Assembly (NCBI GenBank): GCA_900491605.1 | Contig: UESW01003880.1 | Location: forward strand, 1,223,119-1,287,118 | Reading direction: 5' to 3' | DNA: 64,000 bases | Source: Calamus simplicifolius | Lineage: Eukaryota > Streptophyta > Magnoliopsida > Arecales > Arecaceae | Shown here: piece by piece, positions 19,641 through 30,254 of the stretch | Layout: the number at the start of each line of letters is the position of its first letter | Position numbering within the stretch: the stretch's first letter is position 1 | Program-made: the position numbers and the translations under genes | Notes under the pieces: generated by a model | Told to the model about the DNA's origin: nothing | Databases searched by the model: none | What the model saw: the letters and a program-made list of their open reading frames with translations, nothing else

Positions 19641-22600
19641 AGTTCCATCTTTAGCAAAGGCTCCTGTATGCATAAATATTGAAAGATTAAAACATTGCCA
19701 TCTTTTTTAAAGAAATCAGTAATTTAGGGTCAGTTTGGCATTGTTGTTGTTTTTGCGCTTTTATTTCTCTATAAATAGCTGAAATACCAGAATGCAATTG
19801 ATATTGAAGATAGTGTTTGTAAGGAACTGTTATTCGATTTTCAATCTCTTCTGAAAGCTAGTTCATTTTTCTTTTCAGATTTTTGAAAACAAAAATAGAA
19901 AACAAAAGCAACACCAAATGGGCCCTTAATAATTATTGCCTCAAGGATCAAAGATCTAACAACCAATCAATTAGGTCATCAGACAAATAACAGCCTGCAT
20001 CAGTATCTTCTTTAATGTGCTAAAATTAATATTTCACAAGATACTATGTTGATAAATGTTCCAACAGCAGCCAGGAGAATGCAAAACGTCATTTTCCTTT
20101 GACAATTAACATAAAACTACATAATTTAGGATTTGCTCTGTGCTACCATAATTGCACTAAATCAACAACACAGCTAATACTAGATAGAAGAAGAAAATAT
20201 CAAGATAGAAGGGGACCGAGAAAGTTAAGAGGAGATGAGGAATGTTGACGTTCCCCAAGAAAGGGTCAATATACCATAATTCACATGTTTCAAAACCAAT
20301 ATGCTTACAACCTCTCTTCTAGTTACATAAATAGATCACCAACAATACTAACTACAGAGAACTTCTTATCAGACTTTAGATCTAACAAAAATGAATCCTA
20401 CTTGAAATATTAAAAATCTGAGTATAGTCATCACGAAATTGCAACTGACCAGTTTTTGACCTTCAAACATTGGTATTTGGCCAAGGTCCATGAAATATTA
20501 ATGTAGATACCAAAAATGACTTTCCAACAAAAACCATGATGATTGAAATTAAATATCTTCGCAAAAAGGTATGTTAAATCTAGCCGACATTCAGATCGCT
20601 ACTACATTACCAATTTCTTTGATTTAGGTGGTGCAAGGTTAAAGAAAAGAATAATTCAATTGCTGCACTAGCCAGCATAAAGAATTGCTTTGTCTTTTAT
20701 TATTGGACAAAATAAAACTAATAAATTCTTTAATTAAGTGAAAACAAGATATTCAATAAAATATTAAAAAATGAGAGTTTTCTTGACCAAAAGGTCATGC
20801 ATGAGGTGGACTAGAAAATCCAGTCAACCGGATTTCAACTTAGATCTGGCCAGTCTTCATCATGATGAGGTCCAACATCAATTATTCAAATAATTGGAGG
20901 TGAAAACTGCTTACATAGCTAAAATCATGTAATTTGGAGGCTCCTAGTCTATGAATTGAATGTTCAAAAACTGGCCATTTAAAATAACATAAATAATTCA
21001 TGTTTTTTTTACCACTCAATGCTTTCCAATCGTGCACATAAATGTTTTATTTCCAAACCTTCCCTTTCATATACTTCATTAATATTCCATTTATCTCTTC
21101 ATCATCTCCTAATTCCTCACATACTGAAGTATAAATGATAAAATCAGTAAATCACCGTTGGAAATTTCGATAGCCATCAATACTAATAAGGGTCTAAAGA
21201 GGTTTCACAAAAGATCACTATGTCAGCAGCTAAGTTACATTACAGACTTTGATACAAATGTTGGGTATGGTTACATGTCTAACTGTTGGATACTTTTAAT
21301 CTTTAAGAATTTTTTTTTGCACATCCATTCCCAGCATCATAGTCATACCCCTACTCATTTTTAAGTGCCAGGTGCAAGTACTCTGCAGGAAACTAAAGGG
21401 TCTGGGTAACTCAGGTCAGCAGCAAAGATGAAGTGACAAACAAATCTCTGCAGATCCAACAATATTATTGTTTAGGCTATTTCATTGCGAAAGAGACAAA
21501 AAGAACCTTGAAATAGTTTATTTTGACATTTACTTGTTCATGAATTAGTATAATTTAAAAATAGGCTCTGTTGGATATGTGTGTGTACTATGATTTAATT
21601 TTGTGATTATAGCTTCAAAACCTTCAGATGAAACCTTCAATATGTATTAGAATATAAAGCAGCATGGATGGAGAATAAGTTATCTAACATTGGATGAATC
21701 TTTTAATTCTCCTAATAGAGACATGTTGCCAGGGAATAATATCAACAGACTAACAGAGAATCTTGCTTACTAAAGCTGCGTGACATCACATAAGGTCTAT
21801 AAAACATCAAGTTATCTTAAATTAGCTTTGCCTCTAACTGCATGCTGCAATGCACAAGAGATGTTTATAGTACAACGTGGAGTCATGTATTCACGAATTA
21901 CGTAGAGTTTCATTCTATTCTCTTGAGCAGAGGAGGGTAGGATTTTTAAAATTTTACAGCAGAGCATCACTTTCCTAAAAAAAATATACATACAACTATA
22001 AAAAAGGTGGATTATACAATGGGATGATTAATATGCACTTATAGAATGTGTTGACCATAATTATGAAAATCAAAACGGATGTCAACCCAGTTGAGGGACC
22101 GAGAAAATGGTTCACTTGTCCAATTCATGGGTCAATGGTCACACATGAATAATTAAAATTAAAAAATGATCTAAAATGGCAATTAAAGATAATTTCCCTA
22201 TATTATTCAGCTAATTTGGTTACGTTAAAATTTAAATGTTTAAAATTAAGTTATTTAAACTATAATAGAATATAATATCCACATTAATACTTGAAATTAA
22301 TCTCAAATTTCTTTAAAAAAATAATACTTGAAATCCTCCAAATCAGTTAGAGAGAGAGAGAGATTAAAGAAGAGAGAACAGAGGATTTAAGCCAAAAAGA
22401 TGAAAAAGCCACCAAAAAGCAACACTGATATTTAAATTTTATTGATTAAAAAGTAACTTTAAATGGCATGCAAAAACTGATCCAGTTTTACTGGTTCACA
22501 CGGGATCAAGAGGTCAATTAAAAAAAAAAAACAATCGGTTTATCCAGTTTTGACTGAGTCAATTATACAACTGGTCCAATTAAAGAGCCAGACCAATTAG

Positions 22601-22970
22601 GGGTCTAGTTTACTCCCGTCTTTCATTTAAAACCATTATCCAAACTTTAGAGAACGTATGTGTTCCTTTTGAATTTTATATCTTTTTAATAACACTCTTA
22701 TATCTTAAATTAAAAAAATCTTATCTCTCTCTTAACTCTACAATAAACTCTAGATTAGACGGAGTTATTTCTACTAAAGATTTCTATTACATGTATGGTT
22801 TAAATTAAAGTTTAAACAACTCCTGGCTCATGGCAATCCACTTAAATTTAGTATAGGCACATTTTATTTTAGTATAGATCTTATCATAAAAAAGCCAAAG
22901 ATAAGCCGAAAACAAATAGTAATTATGTTTTATATTATTTTATAAATAACATACAAACTTATAAGCCGAA
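19641..22970. other. Long AT-rich non-coding stretch
   Basis: About 3.3 kb of AT-rich host DNA without a credible coding region on either strand. It contains a short GA microsatellite at 22349-22363. Between 22080 and 22640 there are repeated phrases of the type ...CCAGTT...GGTTCA..., which may be a degraded repeat, but I could not define boundaries. It may be intron or intergenic sequence of the S-acyltransferase locus. Confidence 0.4.
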
Positions 22971-23063
22971 TCCCATGTGGACATGGATTTCTTATTTCAG
23001 ACACCCAGGCAATGCAATGCAATACGGTGCGGGAACCATTGTTCAACAGCTCGTTCCCGTAGG

Positions 23064-23337
23064 CTTACGATAGTTCGACTGGGAGATGGAGTACGACGTG
23101 GCACGAGGGAATTGGTATTGAGCGAGGACCAATGCGACGTGCAAAGCGATACCATTGTGGATTCGGACTCCTTAATTTGGTTATTTGATTGATTGTTATC
23201 CTCACGGAATCGGATCGTTCGATGGGATGGAGTACGACGTACGTGGCACTGAGGGAATTGATATTCGAGCGAAGACCAATGCGATACCATTGTGGATTCG
23301 GGCTCCTTTTGGTTATTTGATTGATTGTTATCATAAG
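23064..23337. repeat. ~140-bp tandem duplication
   Basis: The block starting TTCGA(C)TGGGAGATGGAGTACGACG and ending GGTTATTTGATTGATTGTTATC occurs twice, at about 23073-23205 and 23216-23331. The second copy lacks GACGTGCAAAGC and a few other bases. The small frames found in it on both strands are by-products. Confidence 0.85.
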
Positions 23338-23593
23338 GGGAAACAACTTCAAATTTATAACTTACTATGGAAATAATTATCGGCTGCTAAAAGTTCTTTC
23401 CATACTATGCTATCGGTATTATTACCATATAGCAAAAGGGCCCAGTTTCAAAATTAGGCCAAAATAATTACCAAGCCAAAATAATGGTTCTTTCCATAAA
23501 ATGACATAAACCGATTCTTTTTATTAGCCATCATCTCTATAACTTTTCTGGCAGAGAGTTAGTTCTCAAGAGTTTTCTTTCGTTGAATTGAAA

Positions 23594-23694
23594 GGAGGGA
23601 GAGACGTACTTTACATGCAATCCTTGTCTCGGTCTCAAGAACATGAAGGAAGGAGAGATGTTTACATGCAATCCTTGTCTCGGTCTCAAGTGGC
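23594..23694. repeat. ~55-bp tandem duplication
   Basis: GGAGAGA(C)GTACTTTACATGC followed by AATCCTTGTCTCGGTCTCAAG is present at about 23598-23640 and again at 23652-23692. The two copies are nearly identical. It lies in the leader before the mosaic gene at 23.9-26.3 kb. Confidence 0.85.
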
Positions 23695-23965
23695 TTATCA
23701 AGAAAATCATCAACCGTGTAAGAATATCTCTTCTTCTATTTCAAATAAACTCTTCGATCTTGGTTGGTTGGAAGAGGAGATGATGATCCTTTTTTTTTTT
23801 CCCTTATCCTTTCTTTTTTTATCTTTCTCTTTCGAACGACATAGATCAAGGGTAAGTGCTTGAAGGTTGCGCAGAGGAAGCTGGAATGTTCAAACGAACG
23901 GCTATAGAAGAGGCCAAAGAGAGAGAATGGGTGGCAGAGCCAGAGGAAAACGAATGGATGGCAGA

Positions 23966-24052
23966 GCGGGTTCTTTCTTTGCCGACTGGATGGCAGAGCA
24001 CCTTCGTCACGTCTAAGAGATTGGTCGCCGGGGATGCATTTGTTTTCCTGAG
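23966..24052 (+). pseudogene. Auxin response factor B3-domain exon fragment
   Basis: The frame here reads TGWQSTFVTSKRLVAGDAFVFLR. This is close to the part of the plant ARF B3 DNA-binding domain usually written TGWS.FV.SKRLVAGD.F.FLR. The similarity stops at CTGAG, followed by GTATGC, a usable 5' splice donor at an equivalent exon end in ARF genes as far as I recall. That would make this a genomic exon scrap, not a cDNA copy. Upstream codons (AEPEENEWMAER) are a small internal duplication of unknown origin. The rest of the ARF (other B3 exons, middle region, PB1) is absent. Confidence 0.6.
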
Positions 24053-24054
24053 GT

Positions 24055-25896
24055 ATGCGCGTCCTCGCATGTAGGAATTTTCTCCCCTTCTACTTTTCAC
24101 CATATGTACGGCGTCAGATGTTGGATGCGTTTCCACAGAGGAGAAATGCGTCCAACCATATAATTGCAGTCCAGTTCGACACCATACTCAACCCTGAATT
24201 CCAAGACATCGATGACAACCATGTTGGAATTGATGATGTCAATAGATTAACATCCAACAATGCCTCCACAGCAGGCTATTTTAGCGACGGGGACGGTGAA
24301 TTCAAGAACCTAAGCCTCGTCAGCGGCCAACCCATGCAAGTTTGGGTAGACTACGATGGCATCACTATGCAATTCAACGTCACTATGTCTCCTCTGAGAA
24401 CATCAAAGCCTCGTCTGCCGCTCCTGTCTTCAACCATCAATCTTTCGAGCATCATGGTGGATCCCATGTACGCGGGCTTCAGTGGATCTCAAGGTCTGAG
24501 CCGATCATCCCATAATATTCTAGGTTGGAGTTTGAAGATTGGTGGAAGAGCCGAGGAGCTCAACCTGTCGAGTCTACCTTCACTTCCCCCGCGGGGAAAT
24601 CTTGGAAAGAAGGCGAACTTCTCGAGAATTTGGTTGCCATCTTCTCTATCTGTGTTGGTTCTAATAGCTGTCGCCATTGCAGCTTTTATTGTGAAAAGGA
24701 AGAGTAAGTTCGCAGAGTTGGTTGAAGATTGGGAGCTTCAATATGGGACACACCGGTTCTCATACAAGGACTTGTTCCAGGCGACCAACGGATTCACAGA
24801 GAAAGGACTTCTTGGCTCTGGAGGCTTCGGCCGGGTCTACCGTGGAACATTGCCCACTACCAATATCGAAGTTGCTGTCAAAAGAGCTTCCCATGAGTCG
24901 AGGCAAGGAATAAGAGAGTTCGTGGCCGAGATTGTAAGCATAGGCCAACTCCGGCATCCAAATTTGGTGCAACTTTTGGGATATTGCCGGCGTCAAGGCG
25001 AGCTGCTTTTGGTCTACGAGTTCATGCCTAATGGCAACCTCGACAAGCTCCTCTTCGACAAGGATGTGTTCTTCCTTGACTGGCATCAGAGGCTTCGAAT
25101 CATCAAAGGCGTGGCCTCGGGCCTTCTATATCTGCATCGAGGCTGGGACAAGGTGGTGATTCACGGAGATATCAAGGCCAGCAATGTGTTGCTCGACAGT
25201 GAGCTGAATGGGAGGCTTGGCGACTTTGGCCTTGCCAGATTATATGATCATGGGAAAGATCCTCATACGACCCATGTCGTCGGAACCATGGGCTATCTTG
25301 CACCAGAACTCACGAGAACCGGGAAGGCGACCACCGGCACTGATATCTTTGCCTTCGGAGCTTTTCTTCTTGAGGTCGCCTGTGGAAGGAGGCCGCTAGA
25401 CATGAGAGCACCGGAAGAGGAGGAGGTGTTGGTGGATTGGGTGGTGGCAAATTGGCAGAGAGGAGAAATCCTCAAGTCAAGCGATCGGAGATTGGCAGGA
25501 GAATATCAAGCAGAGGAAATGGAATTGGTGTTGAAACTTGGGCTGCTCTGTTGTCACCCCTTGCCTGAGGCAAGGCCGGGGATGCAGCAGGTGATGCAGA
25601 TACTGGATGGCCAGCTTCACCTACCAGAGTTTTCGCCCAGCTATCTGAATGAAGGTATTACAGAGTTCATCACTGATCTTGGGTTAATCTCAACCGGATG
25701 TGATATCAATGCAAGGACTTCGGCTGGCAAGACTCCTCTAATGATATCTGCAAAGGCTGATCATGCTGCTATTGAAGGCCACTCTGATGCATGCAAAGTT
25801 TTACTATTACAAGGTGATGCAGATTGCAGTCTATCAATCATGTGGGAGAGACAGCTTTATCTTTGGCAAGGAAAAGTAGCAGGTCAAACAAAGTGA
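24055..25896 (+). CDS. L-type lectin receptor kinase, lectin half deleted, 3' end fused to ankyrin sequence
   Basis: A single open frame of 613 codons. Residues ~26-165 match the second half of a legume-type lectin domain (SNHIIAVQFDTI, DDNHVGID, VWVDYDG, YAGFSGSQG, HNILGWS). Residues ~193-213 form the membrane span before a KRK stop-transfer. The kinase spans ~240-520: glycine loop GSGGFGRV (254-261), VAVK lysine 276, HGD at 370-372, DFG at 390-392, GTMGYLAPE at 410-418. The HRD arginine is glycine here, unusual for the family. Family members are about 650-700 residues with a signal peptide; here the signal peptide and the first half of the lectin domain are missing. The ATG at 24055 lies within the GTATG donor of the ARF scrap, so it is not the native start. 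After residue ~531 the sequence becomes ankyrin-like. Probably a chimeric pseudogene, though the frame is open. Confidence 0.8.
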   Translation: MRVLACRNFLPFYFSPYVRRQMLDAFPQRRNASNHIIAVQFDTILNPEFQDIDDNHVGIDDVNRLTSNNASTAGYFSDGDGEFKNLSLVSGQPMQVWVDYDGITMQFNVTMSPLRTSKPRLPLLSSTINLSSIMVDPMYAGFSGSQGLSRSSHNILGWSLKIGGRAEELNLSSLPSLPPRGNLGKKANFSRIWLPSSLSVLVLIAVAIAAFIVKRKSKFAELVEDWELQYGTHRFSYKDLFQATNGFTEKGLLGSGGFGRVYRGTLPTTNIEVAVKRASHESRQGIREFVAEIVSIGQLRHPNLVQLLGYCRRQGELLLVYEFMPNGNLDKLLFDKDVFFLDWHQRLRIIKGVASGLLYLHRGWDKVVIHGDIKASNVLLDSELNGRLGDFGLARLYDHGKDPHTTHVVGTMGYLAPELTRTGKATTGTDIFAFGAFLLEVACGRRPLDMRAPEEEEVLVDWVVANWQRGEILKSSDRRLAGEYQAEEMELVLKLGLLCCHPLPEARPGMQQVMQILDGQLHLPEFSPSYLNEGITEFITDLGLISTGCDINARTSAGKTPLMISAKADHAAIEGHSDACKVLLLQGDADCSLSIMWERQLYLWQGKVAGQTK

Positions 25897-26262
25897 CAGA
25901 GGCGTGCTGCTTGATCATCTGGCTCGATCTCATGTGCTTGCTGGCGAGGAGCTCTGCAAGCATACAAGGGAAGGTAGAGGATCTCCCCACATGAAGACTG
26001 TCCGGATGCTTGAATCTGGGGTGTTGACTTGGGGCAAGTCAACCAGGAGGAATGTAGAGTGTAAGAAGGCAACAGCTAGGCCTAGCTTAAACTTTTTGAT
26101 GAATCGAAGGATGGAAGATGAGGATGGTAAATTGGCGATCTTTAGAGTGGTTACAGTAACTGGTAGAGAGATCCATTTTGAGGCCAGCCATGCTTCTGGT
26201 TTGGAGCTCTGGGTTCGTGGTATTAATCTCATTGCAAAGAAGGCTGCTTCCTCAGGGGCTTG
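25647..26262 (+). pseudogene. Ankyrin-repeat/PH-like gene 3' part, fused to the kinase
   Basis: From ~25647 the sequence stops resembling a receptor kinase tail and reads as ankyrin repeats (CDINARTSAGKTPLM, KVLLLQGDAD). It then continues in a second frame (GETALSLARKS, NKVTEACCL) and, after another shift at ~25900, in a third: LDHLARSHVLAGEEL, MLESGVLTWGKSTRRNV, and a PH-domain-like end FRVVTVTGREIHFEASHASGLELWVRGINLI, ending TGA at 26261-26263. Plant proteins with ankyrin repeats followed by a PH-like domain have this order. Two frameshifts between ~25815 and 25910 break it, and the N-terminal part is absent. The exact family name is uncertain. Confidence 0.6.
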
Positions 26263-29126
26263 ATGACAGAATGGGAATCCATCTAGAGAAGGATTCCTTT
26301 TGAAGGATTCTTTTTAAGCAACTTCAGTAAATACTTGATTGATCCTCCTTTTATTAGTACAAAAATTTTCCTTGGTAGGTGTTTGAATGTATTTATGGTG
26401 ATCCTCAAACTGCAGATGTTTTGCTTTGATTGCCCGGATGATCTTGTATTTGCTTTTCTAAGCTACATTTTTTTCCCTCTCTTCTTAATCTATAGTTTGA
26501 TCACGGCATTGAAATGTTTAGTGTATGCTTAACTTGATTATGGCTTTGTTATCTCTTCCTTTTTAAGCAATGGTAATATCAGAAAGGCGCATTAATGTTA
26601 GAGTAGTTCTGTTTGCTATGTGATCCATAAAGACCGTGGCTGGAGCCACCTACTGACATATTGTTTCCAATTTAGATCCACGCCTATGTTCCATCTTGCT
26701 CGGGAGCCTCACCCGCCCTTCTCTCTCTCCCTGCTCTCCCTTTTTTCGGTTGAGATGTGTGTGCTAGTTGCGGGCATTACCTCTCTTTCCCGAGGTAGAA
26801 TTGCCACCATGACTCCTTAGGTGTAGGATGCAGTCCCATCATGTCAGGTCATTCATGTTCCATTCTGTGAGGTGTGGGATATTTATCTGGAAATTGGAGG
26901 TAATAGAACACCAGAGGCCGTATGTTTGAATTCTGATGATGTGGTTCCGACAAGATATGGAGCATTGTTGTGATGCAGGTGCCAAAATGGGCAGGGTTTG
27001 TGGTGGATCAGGGTACTGTTTGAAATAATGGTCTGAGAGAACCTGGGTGAGGTTGTTCTGTTTGGATGTGGTGGTACACTGGACTTATTCTGGTGGTTGA
27101 TTTGCAGAAGGATTAGAAATATGATTTTGACTGAATGAGAAACCTCCTTTGTCCCAATTGGCCATGAGGTTTTTGCTTTAAAAATATATCTTTTCAAAAC
27201 TTTTTTTTTTGAATAATGCCATGTCAAAACTATTTCTTGAAATAATATTGGGGTGCCCATTGGATCATATTTATCTAGAAATTGGAGATGCCACTCTGCG
27301 ATCCAATGAGCATTCCAGGATTTTTTCTTTTTTATAATCGGGTTAAAATCATTTTTCAACATATTATTTTTTAAAATCATTGCTTTAACAAATAAGTTTT
27401 TTTTAAAAAAAATTTAGTTAAGATTTCAGAAAGTTTGTTGAACAGGCGATTTCAAATAAGATTCTTATTTTCATTTTTAAAAAAAAAAAGAAATCAGACA
27501 CTGAACTCGTTATTTTAAGATTTTAATTGTCTGTTCACCAGTGATATGGGAAAAAAAATTGGGAATACCATGCTGGGATCCTATGTGGCATCCCAATATT
27601 GTTTCAAGAAATAATTTTGATCAGACTCATTAAGAGAGAAATACTTTTTTTTCTTAAAAAAAATTCCAAGCAAAGAACCCAAAAATGCCATGTTGGTTCA
27701 GATCAATACTATTCATCGGTTAGGAGCATGGGTGAAGGTTTAAGTAATGAATACGTGGCGTTTGCTGGCTGGCTATCTGGGTCGCTCTTAGGTTTTCTCA
27801 ACAGAGTATAAATAAAAAATGTGGAAGGCGTTACGTGAGGTTCGATCATAGTTTTGTTTAGTCAGGGGTGGAGCCTAGAACTGTGCTGATATTCTAGTTG
27901 TTGCTATGCCTCCTGGTACGGGAGATGCTCAACTTTCTATATCTCAGGTATTCTAGTGTTGATTTTTCGGTTTATTTGGCAATGCAACTCTTTTTTAAGT
28001 TTTCCATCTTTGTTCTCTAGCATGTCATCAATCGGAATCCTTGTGTCAGTTTTGACATGACCTCAATCTAGTCTTGAAATAAAAAATTATTATTAATAAA
28101 ATTATTTTAAGGGAATATGGTCATAGGAAGGTAAGCTCTGCTCCTCAGATCAGATGATTAGGTGATGATCATTGCATATGAACATGAGTCTCAGAAACAG
28201 GAAGATGTTCGAGGTGGATGTATGGTAAAACTAGAAGAATTAGGCTTACAAATAAGAATATTAGGGTAGCCTAGTGTTATACCAAAGGTCAAGGGAGCTA
28301 TGTATCTTCTAATGTTCTGCCATGTGCCTTGAGGTACTCACCGACAAGGTAGTGACTAGAACCTGGTTCATCATTTTTAAAAACCATTGACCGTGATTTA
28401 ACTTTCATCTTCTTTAAAAATAGGAGGCTCCCTACCTGAGGCATCTTGTCATTTTACACAGGTGATGACTGTGTAGCTAGGGTTTAGCATCTGCCATATA
28501 TATACAAAATATATATTGTGGCATTAAATCATTCTATTTATTTATTTATTGAGAAATGAATGCATAAAATCTAATTTCATGTAGTTTGTGACTTTAAATT
28601 GCATGCCTAGTTAAGTCACTGCAGGACCACCTTTGCCTTCATTGCTTCTGCTCGACATTAAAGAGATCTGACTTTTTAGTGATGCACAGTATCGTCAATG
28701 GTTCTAAATCATGGCCCACCAAATCGCAAATAGAACCAGAAACAAGTTTGTCGAGTTTTTTTAAACGGTGTTTGTTGCTTTTTAATAAAATCTTTTCTCC
28801 AAAACTGTATGTGATAAAACGATAGAAATTTATAGAGAAGACTGGTCTCATCATGTTTTACAGTTTTCTTATTTAACAAACAACTGTTAGGTAGCCAAAT
28901 ATTAAAAGGAACTAGAATTATAGATTGATCTGCCATTATGTAAGTCGCAAGATTGATCACCGAATTGATGAAGATTATAACACAACCACTGAATCAAGGA
29001 GTAGACCCACCAAATCACAGAAGATTATAACACAACCATTATTGAAACAAGGATCGTGCACAAAATCTAGCATGCTACTGCACCACACATGCACAAAGCC
29101 GACCATAAGATCACATGAGACCAAAA
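26263..29126. other. Non-coding stretch after the mosaic gene
   Basis: AT-rich DNA with poly-A and poly-T runs. The first ~300 bp may be the 3' untranslated region of the ankyrin/PH gene. The minus-strand frame at 26883-27380 (165 codons) has no recognisable motif and biased composition, and is rejected. A partial inverted repeat lies at 27226-27625. An AT-rich palindromic run ATATATATACAAAATATATAT sits near 28496. No gene was recognised. Confidence 0.4.
27226..27625. repeat. Imperfect long inverted repeat (possible MITE-like element)
   Basis: The left arm at about 27226-27318 contains TTTCTTGAAATAATATTGGGG, then (after a ~35-bp insertion) GATGCCACTCTGCGATCC and GCATTCC. The right arm at about 27560-27622 contains GGGAATACCATGCTGGGATCC, TGGCATCCCAATATT and GTTTCAAGAAATAA. 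The arms are complementary in the same order with mismatches. Terminal motifs and target duplications are not clear, so the element type is a guess. Confidence 0.4.
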
Positions 29127-29871
29127 CCGCCCTCAAAGAACGGCATCTAGTATAAAATTAACTTATAAGCAGCAAACAGAAGCTATGGTAGACATTTCAA
29201 CTGCTACAGCAAAAAGCAGAGTCTCGTGGAAAGCTGAATCATGATGCAAGAACCGACCTTGCATTGTGGCGAACATTGTTTCGACCAAGGCCCAACCCTA
29301 ACCCCACAGGAACCCCATCAGTCTTACTGTTATGGTTGCACTGTGAAAAAATTACATGCCCATGCCCGTGAGGTCTAGCATTTTTCGGATGCATATCGAT
29401 GCAAACATGGCCATTGCTGTTTCCATGTTGAGAATGGCCATCTCCATTCTGCAAATTTATACTCCTTGTCATTTGAATCATCCCCGCTTCCTCAGAAGGT
29501 GGCGTTTGTTCCGGACACTCAACATCTTCATTGTAACCATTTATCAGAAAATCTGAACAGTTGTTGCGAACACCGTGATCATATGGGTTTCTGAACCGAC
29601 CACCTGGTCCTTTGAGATAGCTATACCGCATAGCATTTGCCATTTCATTTGTTGTTATGTTCCTTGAGATCTGCATAAAAAAAAAACAATTAGGAAGGGT
29701 TAGTATCTATCAATAAAAGATATTAAGAAAAGCAAATGTGCCGATACAAGAATGCACTATAACATTATTCAAGAAGCTTGCAGCCATGGCACCGATACTT
29801 AGGTTCAATGAACTTTAATGCAGATAATTTATCGAGTCATTCCTTACCAGCAGGGAGATGGAGCTTGCAAA
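29127..29871. repeat. Duplicated host segment, copy 2 (pairs with 16232-16978)
   Basis: 745 bp closely matching 16232-16978. Here the left flank continues into host-like sequence (GACCAAAA before CCGCC), showing what the insertion site of Tat element 1 looked like. The right boundary is at GCTTGCAAA, after which the two loci are unrelated. Confidence 0.92.
29239..29670 (-). CDS. DHHC protein S-acyltransferase, last exon only, copy 2
   Basis: Same exon as 16345-16776: splice acceptor TATGCAG on the minus strand, 143 residues, TAG at 29239-29241. Landmarks are [40 protein letters not shown] and GLGLGLGRN. It differs from copy 1 by a few substitutions (for example YSYLKG preceded by R instead of Q, ECPEQ instead of ECSEQ) and one change at the N-S-S/I-F-S position. 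No frameshift or stop arose in either copy, which argues that the duplication is young or one copy is constrained. No DHHC-encoding exon is seen upstream (higher coordinates), where element 2 and a different gene lie. Confidence 0.75.
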   Translation of the reverse strand: MSRNITTNEMANAMRYSYLKGPGGRFRNPYDHGVRNNCSDFLINGYNEDVECPEQTPPSEEAGMIQMTRSINLQNGDGHSQHGNSNGHVCIDMHPKNARPHGHGHVIFSQCNHNSKTDGVPVGLGLGLGRNNVRHNARSVLAS

Positions 29872-29964
29872 AGTGACTTGAAAGAAAATGCCAGTAGTCA
29901 AAGAATGCACTGATGCTTGTTCAAGTTCCCTTTTACATTTCAATGAATAAGGCCAACAAAAATA

Positions 29965-30060
29965 ACCTTTCTGCTTGGCCTAGGGGTAAGTTTTAGGTCC
30001 CATCATTGACCATAGGTTGGATTCAAGAAAGTTGAACGTGCCCAAGAGAAATGGATTAGG
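29965..30060 (+). repeat. Possible tRNA-derived SINE fragment
   Basis: TTGGCCTAGGGGTAAG (29975-29990) resembles a pol III A box, and AGGTTGGATTCAAG (30014-30027) resembles a B box. The spacing is ~35 bp, as in plant SINEs. The 3' end and tail are not clear and no target duplication was found. A chance match is quite possible. Confidence 0.3.
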
Positions 30061-30249
30061 CGCCAGTTAACAATCATATGAATAACCTACATCACAGCAT
30101 TAAAGCAATAACCCACAACACAGCTTTAAGGCAGGACATTGTTGTCTAACAAATTGTCTAACAAAAAAGAAAAAAAAGAAATCATGGGTCCACACTGCTG
30201 GTAGAAAAATCTCAAAGCAAAGTAGACTGAAAGATAGATCATACTTTTT

Positions 30250-30254
30250 ATACC
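30250..30254. other. Target-site duplication, left copy (ATACC)
   Basis: ATACC immediately before the 5' LTR of Tat element 2. An identical ATACC follows the 3' LTR at 41149-41153. Five bases is the normal gypsy duplication size, and the match fixes both LTR ends. Confidence 0.9.

Noticed and set aside
19641..22970. Search for DHHC-domain exons of the S-acyltransferase in the gap upstream of copy 1
   Set aside because: No DHHC or cysteine-rich segment was found on the minus strand; small frames lack any membrane or Cys pattern.
26883..27380. Minus-strand 165-codon frame
   Set aside because: Lysine/isoleucine-rich start, no motif, no splice context, and it overlaps the inverted repeat.
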